A DNA stretch of 64,000 bases from Prostheceraeus crozeri (Eukaryota; Platyhelminthes; Polycladida; Euryleptidae). Within the stretch, counting starts at the first letter, position 1. Every line of letters starts with the position of its first letter. The notes under the pieces are model-generated. The model was not told the DNA's origin. It did not search any database and saw nothing but the letters and a program-made list of their open reading frames with translations. Positions 11,457 through 22,235 of this stretch are shown piece after piece. The translations under genes and the position numbers were made by a program. The stretch lies in assembly GCA_907163375.1 (NCBI GenBank), contig CAJQUW010003161.1, positions 1 to 64,000 of the forward strand. Direction: 5' to 3'.

Positions 11457-12815
11457 TCATTAGTGTCTCAGAACTATGAAAGCAGCATAAAGCATCTATG
11501 CAGGTAGTTTAAAAACCATCAATGACTGCAAAGTACGGTGTCATTGTTTGACTTCTGTGTGTATAGTATTATCATGTCAAACGCTATTGCTGATCTCCTC
11601 ATACTTGAAAACTGTTTGAATCTGAATTTTATGAACATTCATTGTCGTCTGAATCCTTCATATTCCGATAAACAGTCATGTTAAGTGAATTCGGCTTGCA
11701 TTTGTAGAAATTAATCAAGATTTAAAGTGATATTTTAAATACTAGAATATCTGTGAATATCCACGTCGAGACACAATCTCCCGAATGCGTGACAAGTTGG
11801 AGAACGCAGGAACAATTGGAAGCCTCACAAAGGTCGTTCAAGAACTGTGCGGTCAAATGACATTGTCAATTTAGTTTTCTCTGCATTCGGTGATGACTCA
11901 AGAAAATCAATCAGACAAGCTGCTTCAGACTTGAATCTCACAAGAGCAACAATTCAGCGAATCCTTCATGAAAGCAACATCAGACCTTACCGCCCAACAC
12001 TTAAGCATGAATTAAATGAAGATGACTTTGATAGGCGGGTCGACTATTGTGAATGGTTTTGCGTGAAACAGTAACCGATACAGACTTTCGAAGCATGATC
12101 GTATGGTCTGATGAGACCACGTTTAAATTGAATGGTCAACTCAATTACCACAACAGTATCTACTGGGCTGAAGAGAATCCTCATCAAATTTTACAGCATG
12201 ATGTTAAGCTCCTTGGTGTTACCGTATGGGCATCTTTCTTCGCGCGCGCGACTTGATAGGTCCATTCTTCTTCAACGGGACGGTGGATGGTGAGAAGTAT
12301 CTGGAGCTTCTACGTCCCCATGTAATATCGGAAATTAGGAGATTGTATCCGAATGACGAGGAGCTGCCATACTTTCAACAGGCTGGAGCTCCAGCTCATT
12401 ATGACTCCATTGTACGAAGCTATCTCAATTCCTGAGTTGGCAGTGCCATCACTTCGGTCGTCGTGGTGACATTGAGTATCCCCAAGAAATCCTGACCTAA
12501 CTCCATTAGACTTCTTTTTTTGGGGTTATTTAAAAAACAAAGTCTACAAGAATTCACGTCCTCTCAATGTGCAAGAAATGAGAGATAAAATCACATTAAG
12601 TGCAAGAAACGTTCTGATGGATCTCATCTCAAAAGTCTGTCGCTCTGTGACCTCTCACTGTCATGAATTAATCGCTGTCGATGGACTGCACTTTGAACAT
12701 TTACGTTGAGAAACATGCACAAAATTTTCCGTGCTGTTAGTTTGAAATAAATATCTGTATTATTTGACTCAGAAGTTAATAGTATTAACTGCCTACATAA
12801 TTCTGAGACACCCTG
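11457..12815 (+). mobile_element. Old mariner/Tc1-superfamily transposon (PLDFFLWG type)
   Basis: The right end is the inverse of CAGGGTGTCTCAGAATTATG, and the left end retains TGTCTCAGAACTATG. Broken frames run from 11760 to 12709. An N-terminal helix-turn-helix (RDTISRMRDKLENAGTIGSL, then SIRQAASDLNLTRATIQRIL) is followed by WSDETTF with the first catalytic D, then PYFQQAGAPAHY where the family has QQDGAPAH, so the second catalytic Asp is Ala. NPDLTPLDFFFWGYLKNKVY holds the third site. At least two frameshifts and a stop near 12433 split the gene. The terminal TA (12816-12817) was then used as target by the next mariner. Confidence 0.8.
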
Positions 12816-12817
12816 TA

Positions 12818-14132
12818 CGAGGGGTGATTGATAAGTTCGCGGCCTGACATAGAAAGCCTAAAGTCAGGCCATTATGCACATGTGGATTGATACAATAGAA
12901 TGTGCTGACGGCGCATGACGAGTGATCAGTCGATCCGGTGAACTGTTGGTAAACCACAGCTACTTAACTTCAGTTACTAACTTATCAGTCAGTTAGTCAG
13001 ATAAGTGTTGCGTAAGATGGATCACGTTTCAAATCGAGCTGTCATTCGTTATCTCGGCTTGAAAGGACTCACACCAAAGGAGATTCATGATGATATGGTT
13101 GGAACACTTTGTGAGAAAGCTCCGTCCTACACCACAGTCAAGAAGTGTGCTTCAGAATTCAAGCAAGGAAGAGAGAGCTTGGAAGATGATCCCCGTTGTG
13201 GAAGACCAGTGACAGTGAGCAGAGAAGATGTGATCGATCATGTTCAAAAGATTATTCTTGATGATCGCCGTACAACCGAGCGAAAGATAGCCTTCGAACT
13301 GAAGATTTCACAAGAGCGTGTCCATAACATCATCCATCATGAACTTGGCATGAACAAAGTTTCCGCTCGATGGGTGCCACGACTGCTCACACCAGAGAAC
13401 AAACGAGTCCGCTTTCTCATCTCAAGGGACAACCTGGCGCTGTTCGTAAGAGATCCTGAAAATTTCGTGGACCGGTTCATTACGATGGATGAGACTTGGG
13501 TTCACCACTATCAGCCAGAGTCGAAAGAACAATCGAAACAATGGAAGCACCCAGGATCACCAACTCCGCGGAAAGCCAAGGTCACCAGGTCCGCGGGAAA
13601 GATCATGGCCTCCATTTTTTGGGATTCGAAGGGAGTTTTGCTGTTGGACTTCCTAGAGACTGGTCTGACAATTACTGGAGAGTACTACGCTCATTTGTTG
13701 CAGCAGTTACGAGTGCAGATCAAGATCAAGCGGAGAGGGAAGCTCACGAAAGGCGTGCTCTTTCATCAAGACAATGCGCCTGCTCACACCTCCGCTACCG
13801 CCATGTCTGCCATCCAAGGTTGTGGGTTTGACATCATTTCCCATCCACCCTATTCTCCTGATCTGGCACCATCGGACTTTCATCTCTTCCCAAAAATGAA
13901 ATTGGAGCTCAGTGGTCAGCACTTCGAATCCAACAGTGGCGTCATGGAGGCCGTTGAGGAGTATCTGGGCTCCAAAGACTCACACTTCTATGAGCAAGGG
14001 ATCCGCGCATTGCAGCACCGTTGGGCTAAGTGCGTTGATTGTAGGGGCGATTATGTGGAAAAAATAAATATGTATCGTATGCGAAATAAGCTTTTTTCTA
14101 TATCGGGCCGCGAACTTTTCAATCACCCCTCG
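12818..14132 (+). mobile_element. Mariner transposon, apparently complete and young
   Basis: The terminal repeats are about 38 bp, starting CGAGGGGTGATTGA, with only three differences between the two ends. TA flanks at 12816-12817 and 14133-14134. The length of 1,315 bp and a single uninterrupted transposase frame fit a full mariner. It inserted precisely at the TA bordering the older element at 11457-12815, so it is the younger of the pair. Confidence 0.92.
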
Positions 14133-14138
14133 TATTAA
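13005..14138 (+). CDS. Mariner transposase (DD34D)
   Basis: This cut-and-paste transposase of 377 residues acts in the nucleus on its own terminal repeats. Residues 1-120 are the helix-turn-helix DNA-binding half (VIRYLGLKGLTPKEIHDDM, GRPVTVSRED). The catalytic triad is visible: D162 in MDETWVHHYQ, D256 in HQDNAPAH, D291 in YSPDLAPSDFHLFP, with 34 residues between the last two, the mariner signature. Met5 (13017) may be the true start, since family members begin near MDHVSNRAVI. Two oddities: Cys at 48 where relatives usually have Trp (KKWASEF), and the frame runs without a stop through the 3' untranslated part and the right terminal repeat. The stop at 14136-14138 lies outside the element, adding about 25 extra residues. 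Whether the protein is active cannot be told. Confidence 0.93.
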   Translation: MLRKMDHVSNRAVIRYLGLKGLTPKEIHDDMVGTLCEKAPSYTTVKKCASEFKQGRESLEDDPRCGRPVTVSREDVIDHVQKIILDDRRTTERKIAFELKISQERVHNIIHHELGMNKVSARWVPRLLTPENKRVRFLISRDNLALFVRDPENFVDRFITMDETWVHHYQPESKEQSKQWKHPGSPTPRKAKVTRSAGKIMASIFWDSKGVLLLDFLETGLTITGEYYAHLLQQLRVQIKIKRRGKLTKGVLFHQDNAPAHTSATAMSAIQGCGFDIISHPPYSPDLAPSDFHLFPKMKLELSGQHFESNSGVMEAVEEYLGSKDSHFYEQGIRALQHRWAKCVDCRGDYVEKINMYRMRNKLFSISGRELFNHPSY

Positions 14139-15005
14139 ATCAAAATATTATCAACATACATGCTTCATATCTAAAGCATTTAGCCGCTCAATATACTTTC
14201 GCATCATACACGTTCCATGCATCTCATTGCTCATTCGATACATGATAATCTGAAATGCGATAATGCATACGACGGTCATTGATATACACTTATCCCTTTC
14301 ACACAGACTTATTACGGCTGGAGCTCTGTGAGGAGATATTCTTTGACACTTCGAATCGATGAAAAGTTTCGTTTTGATATTTGATCTGGTATCAATAAAA
14401 ATAGGAATATTTACATGGTGTCGCTAGTGATTGCTATCACAACGTACTCGTACATGTAGCGGCACTCAAATATATCAGTTCATCTACTCGTATATGTACA
14501 TTGTAAGGAAATTTATGAATTTCTCCTCATACAATTTTCTATTCACGCGTTACGCATGCTTACTCCATTTGCTTTTCAATGAATGTCATTCTTACATCAA
14601 ATATACAACTTTCTATTAAAATCTGACATTAGCGGAAGTAAATGAAATTTGAATCGATTGCCATGAGAAGCAACAAAATATTAGGTAGACGCAGACGATT
14701 TTTCTGGGATAATTTTCACATATGTAGTATCTAGCATAAACAATGCATGAATAAATGATTTAGGCCTACTGCAATCTTATTTTTTGACTTCATTTGATAA
14801 CAAATTTGAAATTTAGTCTGTAGGGCCCTCGACAACCTAACAAATCATCTCTCTACGAGTTATATAGGTAGCACTAAAAACGGATAGTCAAGAATTGTAA
14901 CATAAAACGGAACCTTAGGCATTTGTGGTGCATGAACTTGCTTATAAGATAATTTTGATGAGGTTACATGTCTGTTTATCATGTGACAAGTGATCTGATA
15001 CACTT
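14135..15005. other. hAT interior, AT-rich, no gene
   Basis: No frame with family resemblance and no terminal repeat is visible. By the nesting argument this is original hAT interior. Confidence 0.4.
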
Positions 15006-15088
15006 CCCAGTAAACATGTGACGTCAGCGGGATGTCATGACGACGTCATTCCAGGATGGCCCACGTACGTCTTATTTGACAGTAAAAA

Positions 15089-15232
15089 AGACGTCACAGC
15101 GGAAGCATCACAGGACGTCAGTATGACATCCCGCCGGGACATCCCACGTACGTCACAGCGGAACTCTCACAGGACGTCAGTATGACATCCCGCCGGGACA
15201 TCCAACGTACGTCTTCAAAGTGCTCCTACGAG
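15089..15232. repeat. Two-copy ~61-bp tandem repeat in the left end of the GACGTC element
   Basis: A unit containing ACGTCACAGCGGAA, AGGACGTCAGTATGACATCC and CGCCGGGACATCC occurs twice in a row with small differences. It amplifies the GACGTC word, which may be the binding word of the element's transposase (inference). Confidence 0.7.
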
Positions 15233-16227
15233 ACGTCCTGATGAGTCACTTGACATCGTGACAGACATCCCATTACCATACTTAAAACTAGTTTCAATTA
15301 TTTACGCAATTATGAAGATAACGAAAACATTGGAATCATCTGTGGATAATTATATTTTCGCAAATTATCTAAGTATTTCTGTTTGCATACACGTTCCACT
15401 TGAGACAAAAGCAGATGCTGATAAATCACGGATCCTTCTTCGATATTCCATTGACCTTTTGTAAGCACGACGTACCTGAAGTAAGAAACAGCAAAATTTT
15501 AATTAGATCACAAAAATTACATACACGTAGGCATACATATACAACGCTCAAAAGAGAAATCACTATATTAGAATATCAATATCTAATATGATGAAATTGC
15601 TCATCAGAGGTATCGAAATGCATGCCTATTGAATTTGAGTCACCGTAGAGAAGATGCTTCGACATGTAGGCATATAGGGCCGACGTTGAATATGAACAAT
15701 ATAAAATTCTGTATAGTTCGTAAAATATAAAATTTCTTTCATTGACATGAGGCACAATTAATCCAAAATAAAAGTTTCTTCATGCTTGTTGCCTAAAATC
15801 TAGAGGCTATCGAAGCTAAATTATAAATTGAAGACATAATTAGAAACTAAAATTAGACTAAAATTTAAAAAAACATCATACATTTTTAAATTCACATTGT
15901 CATTATATTTTGAATGCATGCAATGCTCTGCATCTGGACAGGGACACAGTTTTTTTATATATTTTTGATTTTTGACCATCTTCGGATATTTATCGCTTTG
16001 TAAAATTAGATCATGAATTTTAACATGATTTTGCATTCATACTGTACAACCCAATAAAATTTGACATTTATATGATGAGAGAATTCCTTGTTTAGATAGT
16101 ATTTCCTTTGTTTTTCAAGCAAATGCGGGACAAGCGACCATCATCTTCCGGCTATAATTTATTTACACACAATTAATTGCACAATCATGATAAAATTGAT
16201 CATCATAATTATCAATAAATAAAAAAA

Positions 16228-16487
16228 GCCACTAGATTTATTTTGATAAAATTAAAAACTAATTCTTGCACAATGTAAAATACAAAATCTAAAATCATAT
16301 AAGCTTACTTCTGCAGCAATATATCTATGAACAATCCTTTTGTTCATAGATTCATTGCTGTAGAAGTATGATTTCAGATTTTGTATTTTATATTCAATCC
16401 TGCATGTTTGCACTTGAATAAGAATGGACGAAATGCATTGTACAAGAATTAGTTTTTAATTTTATCAAAATGAATTTAGTGGCTTTA
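16228..16487. repeat. Internal foldback with ~95-bp arms
   Basis: AAAGCCACTAGATTTATTTT at the left is matched inversely by AAAATGAATTTAGTGGCTTT at the right. The arms continue through ACTAATTCTTG, AAAATACAAAATCT and ATAGAT around a short AT-rich loop near 16333. About 45 bp of extra sequence in the right arm breaks the symmetry. It may be a small foldback element inside the larger one. Confidence 0.65.
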
Positions 16488-18294
16488 TTTATAAGCTGAA
16501 TGAAGGGGAATCATTTTTTAGACATCATAATTATCATCAAATAATAAACGTTTTGTTCTATTTACAACACAATACGAAACATAACGTTTTAGTATAATTA
16601 AATCGAATATAGGCCTATTTTATGTAGCCCAGAATGTGTTGCTAACCTTACAAATATGCAAATTATAATATTGTCATGTTTGCAACCATTTCATAAAAAT
16701 CCAGGCTAGCATAAAATACATTGCATCCGATACTTTCATGAGCAAAAGCAAATTATTTATTCATTTATTTTCGCAATAATTGATAACATTCAACAAAATA
16801 AGCTTATTTGAATATTATTCAACAAAACTTATGTACGGTATGTGCATGCATTACGATATTGTAAACTGATATGTGTGACGTACAATCGTCCAATTATTCA
16901 AATATACAGTAGAATCATAATCATTATCTAGATTTGCTTAATAAGCTTAGATACCTGTACCTTGCATTATTACATTGTTGCAGTGCATATAAATTATTCA
17001 CTTACGTAAAAAAAATCAATGCACAATCATAACATTTTGATCGTCAAAATGGTTGCCTATACATTGTCATTTATAATCCTATGGTACAAACTTCAGTATT
17101 TTGCAGAAAACTTTGAGTATTATATTGATGATCACACAACAGTTTAATAACAGGAAGATGAAAATGTTCGAATAGCAGCGTTCCTTTTTAAGCATGGCAA
17201 AATGTATGTAAAGCCTCTAATTATGGTAAATTATCTTCGGCGGGAGGAATTAATCTAATTCCAATTCGAGAGCCACGAAATTTGAAACAAATTAATTGAT
17301 ATCAGATGATGCCATGTTTTATGGACAATTAAAATAATTTTTCTTTTATTTTTGCGATTTCATGAATTAGCTTCAACATTTATAATAATTTCGTGAAAAT
17401 AAGCTGATAACTAATCCAGTGCGTATAGTTAATTCACTTAAACTTAATAAAAAATCAAAAGAGTAGACATCTCACCTGTAAACTCCGGCAATTGATGATA
17501 TCAATCATCGAAAAACATTTTGTTGTACTGCATTAGACTATTTTCTTGTCAGAGATCACGAGATGACATTCGAAGCCTTGGTTTTCAGCGACTAATGTAG
17601 GAGATAAAGTCAAGTCACTAAATATGAGGTGAACCAAATCACAAGATGTTTTGTAAGATGATAAAGGCAAAAGCTTAGTCGTCAACTGCTGGTCTGCAAC
17701 TTGAAAGTAGAAATAAATGATCTGCGAATTGATTGTGGAGGTCGAATATGGGTGGTGGATTTAAGTTCCTCCAAATGTCCAAAGGAAAGGTGCTCGAGGC
17801 GTCGTTTAAGAAAGTTTGGTCTAAGTCATAGACTTATCACTAAAACCGCATCGCAAAACATGAATCACGTTCGATGCGCAGTGCGAGTAACATGAATGAA
17901 ATGAAGGACTGCTTGCACGTTTCCTCTCGCTGTCATGTGATTATCGATAGTGACGCGTTGATTGAAGGTTATTCGCCCAGGCGGCAGTAGGGAAATAATC
18001 TGTGCGCAGTTCTCCTCTATTCAGAAATGAAATACGAGGGCTGCACTTAATGACGTGACCGCCAACGCTGGGATGCTTGTAAATCATCGAAAGACAGACT
18101 CATTCCATGCAACGAGTACGGGCACGAATGAATCCGAAAAAAAGATCCGTTGAATTATGATATTGAACTATTGCAATTACAAGTATTCTATTCCAACTGC
18201 AATCGCAAAATTGGGATTCATCAATTACCCTGCGATAAACATGAATCCTATTAATAAGATATGCATGGGTAGAAATTAGTAATGAATTTTTACA

Positions 18295-18890
18295 TTATGT
18301 TATTTTCGAAGATACATCGATTTTAGATAAAAAACAAAGCAGAAAACAGATTGATGGGAGAATAAGAAATAGGCCTAGAAGAAGAAAAAGAAGAGCTGAT
18401 AAGGAAGCAGAAGAATAAAAGGAAGATAAATGAGAGAAATGAGGAGACAGAGTAGAGGAGGAAGAATGAGAAATCAAGAGAAAGGAGAGGAGGAAAAAGA
18501 GAAGTGAGAAGAGATATGAAAGAAGAAGAGAAATGATGAATTGGAACAAGAGAAGAAAATGAAGAGAAGTGGGGAGAAATAGAAGAGGAGGAAGAAAAGA
18601 ATTGAGTTGAGAGATGAATAGAAATAGGGAGAAAGAGAAGAGGAAAGAAGAAGAGAAATGATGAATTGGAACAAGAGAAGAAAATGAAGAGAAGTGGGGA
18701 GAAATAGAAGAGGAGGAAGAAAAGAATTGAGTTGAGAGATGAATAGAAATAGGGAGAAAGAGAAGAGGAAAGAAGAAGAGAAATTAGGCTATGACAGAGA
18801 ATCATTATCAGAAGAAAAAGTATCAAGAAAAGCGAGGAGAGAGATAAAGTGAGTGAGAGAGCGAGAGTTCGAGAATGGAAATTAAAAAAG
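18295..18890. repeat. Purine-rich (GA) tract with a 125-bp tandem duplication
   Basis: The plus strand is almost purely A and G. A unit starting near 18522 (GAAGAAGAGAAATGATGAAT and onward) is repeated at an offset of 125 bp to about 18780. The open frames on the minus strand (up to 203 residues of S, L and F) reflect only this low complexity and are not genes. Confidence 0.8.
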
Positions 18891-19423
18891 ATAGTCCCAA
18901 AACTTAGTGCAATTAAGTGGAAATCATTCATCATAGCGTAAACGTCATAATTTCATGACTCATCGTGGTTGTGGCTCATTTATCATGTTTGTGGTCACAC
19001 TTTGGATGTCACAGTGACGTCATATACAGGCGGTCATTCTGACGTCTTTGATGGGAGGTCACTGTGACATCCCGTTCTGGTCATAGACGTCTCAGACGCA
19101 TGATGACATCAATGGGACGTCGCAATGACGTCACAATGTTTACTGGGTTGAATCTTCATAACAAATCTTAACAACAATTTTGATACTACGAGGCCTCTAC
19201 CTAGATAGACCTTGAATGAAAATGAAACTAAAGATGATATCAGAAAAGGAAATTGCCCTGACATCATTCACCCTTGCAGCCTGTGGGTCAGGTGGGTCGT
19301 GGGTGAGGGTAGCCTGTGGGTCATGTTTTCGTGAAAAGTCGGTGGGTCGTGGGTCACATATGCCATGGGTCAGGTGGGCCATGGGTCAAGTTTGGTTGAC
19401 CTACTTCCAACTCTGGCTATAAT

Positions 19424-21395
19424 CGATTAACCTTGCTCAACTGTCTAACTGTAATTTTGTATCAATAAATTACTAAAGTCACTTGTTTTGGAATATATCA
19501 CAACTTTTAGCGCGTAAGAAAAGGACTATTTTGGTAAGACAGTTTCATTAATAACCAACTACATACCTAACAAAGCCCACAGGTAATAGAGCAACTGAGT
19601 TAAGTAATTGACACTACTTAAAACCATCTAAAAACAAAACTAAGGTACAATCGTCTGAGTATATGAAAGTAAATAAGGAGTTTGAAATTATGCAATTCAA
19701 AATCATAACTAGCAGTTCATGCACTACCCTAGGAAAAGCTTTTCATGAGGGAAAATCAATAAATGTCGAAAATAATGAAAAGGGAAAAGACGCTACAGTC
19801 GCTCATGTAACTTCTTCTCTTTATCGACAAGATTTATATCACTTCTAAACGTCTTAAGTCATTGACCAGATGGTTCCCTTAATCAAAGTTGTGTTTATTT
19901 TCTCCATCATTATGTCGTCTTTATTAAATATACGATTCTGTGTTAAATCTCAATTACGATTTTGTCCACATCGAGTTTTTGCACCTATGGTTTATTCAAA
20001 TTCTCAATGTATAAAAGTTTCGCTTATACAGTTCCAATCGCATTCCTTGCATGTATTCATTGAGATGCACTACATTGCTTTCCCAGTGCTGGTCTTTTCT
20101 CAAATGGCACTCACCTATCTTTAAGTACTAGCAAAATCATTTGACAAGGAAAAGAGAAACACTAAGAAAGCAAAACACTGTATATGTGTAGTTTCCAGCA
20201 ATGAATTCACAGAATGAGATTGGAATGTGAGTGAATTAAGCTTTATACTTCCAGACTCATCCAATATTTTTCCAGAACACCCTATTTTCCAGACCCGCGG
20301 GCACCCTGCATGAGGTTTTTGTGAAAATAAGTTTATAAATAGTAAGGTATGCATGCTAGCTGCGAAAGGGAAGAGTCATAACAAAGCTTATTCAACCGAT
20401 AAGAATCTCCAAGTTTAGTCGATGAAGGGTAGAAAGCAACAATATAGGATATATATCATAGCTATCTATAACAGCCCTCTCGAGATGATGCTAAATGCAT
20501 AATATAATTTGACTTTACAATTCGATGTTGAAAATATTCACAGTTCAGTATCATGGTCATTGTTGCGAATACTGAAATAGTAATTTGGACATGGCGTGGG
20601 AATGCTCTGGGGCAACGTGGCGATCGGCTAAGATCAAAAACTAAATGCCAGGAAAATAAATTCAGAAGTATGAAAGAGCAACTGTTAGTTTAATGAGAAT
20701 TCTATGAGAAACTCATGAAATTTGATGAGATATTTTAATTCGAAAACGTTCCATATCCGCATGAAATTTCATGAGAAATCATGAGGAATTTTCGTGAGGG
20801 TTCCCCTATAGGCTTATATTTTGTGATGAAAATATTCAATTGATAATTTCAAGCAGTTTTTACAGAGATTCAGCATATGTTGTACATATTCATAGGCCTA
20901 ACTATGTGGACCCGGATAAATACTTTTTTCAGTAGCTGTGCGTGAAGGGTAAGTATGATTAATAGACCTGTGTGGTAATTTACCGGTACAGCTGGAAGAG
21001 GGATTACGCGCTACATTCATTTAATCATGAGGTCATGGATAGCCATGGACAGGGCGATGCTATCCTGGCATAAACGTAGCTATAAGAGCAGGGATCGCAA
21101 TTCACCCAAGAAAAAACGGAAAATCGGGAAAAACCGATAAAAATTCATAAATTTGAAATATTTGCATGATACTAATTTCGCAAAGCGGAAAATTGCGGTC
21201 CCTGTATAGGAGTTAACATATTAAGAGGCAGGAATCAAGATTATTTTTGCATTAAGATCTAATTCGCCCGATCGCATACTTTATGGTCGACATACCGGTT
21301 GCAAAATTTCATCTAATGGTTTCTACGTATATAGCCACGCAGGCAACAATAGAAGGCCTGCAATTAAAGAAAAAGAGAAGCCTACGTAGTTAGAG
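19424..21395. other. Non-coding stretch with one orphan hAT-like end
   Basis: No gene seen. At 20257-20308 the right end of a hAT-like element, ending GCGGGCACCCTG, is present; it is the inverse of the end at 4722 and carries repeated TCCAGA words. The partner end is not found with a matching duplication. A thin ATGAG-rich tract lies at 20690-20800. Confidence 0.35.
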
Positions 21396-22235
21396 CGTTT
21401 TGTTGAATGGTGTGCTCGATGGAGATTTCAACTAAATGTCAAAAATGCCTTCATGTCAATTTTTCACTCAAGCGAGTATACAATATCACTTTCGACTATG
21501 TTATCAACTCTGTTTCTCTGCAACGTGTTGAACACATTAAGGATCTCGGCGTTTTTTATTCGTCTAATGTCTTTTTCTCTACATATTTCCCATATTGTGA
21601 GTAAAGCATTTTGCATGCTTGGTTTCATACGCAGAAATATGAAATCGTTTCGTGACGGTCAAGTTTTGAAAGTTGTGTATAACGCTTATATACGCTCACA
21701 CTTAGACGACTGTTCCTCAATCTGGTCACCATCTTCCAAGTATTTCATTCAAAAAGTTGAACGTGTTCAACGGAAGTTTATTAAGTTCATGTGTTTCCAG
21801 ACAAAGCAGTTGTACGATTCAAATGACTACATTACTCTATGTGACCAGTTTCATCTGACCACATTGGAACATAGACGGACTGTGAGAGACCTGTGTTCTA
21901 CAAAATCCTTCACACAAGTTAGATTGCCCGCAACTTGTGTCTGCTATACACCTCAACATTCCCGCGATACGAACTGGACACACGAAGACATTCACGACGG
22001 CCCGGAAATCCCGTTTGGTGATTCGGAAGAACGATTTTATGCCACGAACCATTTCGGTTGCAAATAGGGTTGAAAAATTGGACTTCTTTGATCGCCGCCT
22101 CTCAAAATCGTGTATTTCTCAATTTTGTATGTAATTGTCGATCGTTTCTTTTATTTCTTTTGTATACTCATGACATGTCAATGGCGTAAGCTGTATGTCA
22201 TTTTTTTGAATAAAGGAATCACTCAATTCGATTTT
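21396..22235 (+). pseudogene. 5'-truncated LINE (Jockey/CR1 group), C-terminal reverse transcriptase
   Basis: Plus-strand frames read WCARWRFQLNVK, then YNITFDYVINSVSLQRVEHI with IKDLGVFY, then KAFCMLGFIRRNMKSFRDGQ and YNAYIRSHLDDCSSIWSP, then KVERVQRKFIKFMCF. These are the thumb and C-terminal motifs of Jockey/CR1-group reverse transcriptases (IKDLGV, LGFI.RN, Y.A.VRS.LEY...VWSP, .E.VQR.F..F). Two frame changes occur before LGFI. The YADD palm and everything upstream are missing, as in typical 5' truncation. The 3' tail ends in AATAAAGGAATCACTCAATT near 22230. Confidence 0.8.

Larger units (their letters stand above)
15006..19147. mobile_element. 4.1-kb unclassified TIR element with GACGTC-rich ends
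   Basis: The ends match as inverted repeats starting CCCAGTAAACAT and followed within two bases by TGACGTCA. GACGTC, ACGTCA and GACATCCC words recur for about 260 bp at the left and 150 bp at the right. Only TT is shared by the immediate flanks, so target duplication length is uncertain. The interior is AT-rich with no transposase-like frame. It holds a foldback at 16228-16487 and a purine-rich duplicated tract at 18295-18890. It behaves as a non-autonomous DNA element; superfamily unknown. Confidence 0.65.
10771..19415. mobile_element. Non-autonomous hAT element enlarged by nested insertions
   Basis: The left end CAGAGTTGGAAGTGGGTC and the inverse of the right end, CAGAGTTGGAAGTAGGTC, differ at one base. 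They are flanked by the exact 8-bp duplication GCTATAAT (10763-10770, 19416-19423). Both ends carry runs of GTGGGTC words. The left 140 bp also resembles the right end in direct orientation, including an inner inverse end at 10896-10912 that has no flanking duplication. Removing the nested elements (11457-12815, 12818-14132, 15006-19147) leaves about 1.8 kb with no transposase frame. Alternative: two separate copies whose flanks match by chance, which an exact 8-bp match makes unlikely. Confidence 0.75.

Noticed and set aside
18295-18934. Minus-strand open frames up to 203 residues rich in S, L and F
   Set aside because: They arise from a purine-only tract with a 125-bp tandem duplication; composition explains the lack of stops.
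4722-20308. A single 15.6-kb hAT spanning the CAGGGTGCCCGCG ends
   Set aside because: The flanking 8-mers do not match, and the inside begins with a truncated LINE, so the two ends are more likely from separate broken copies.
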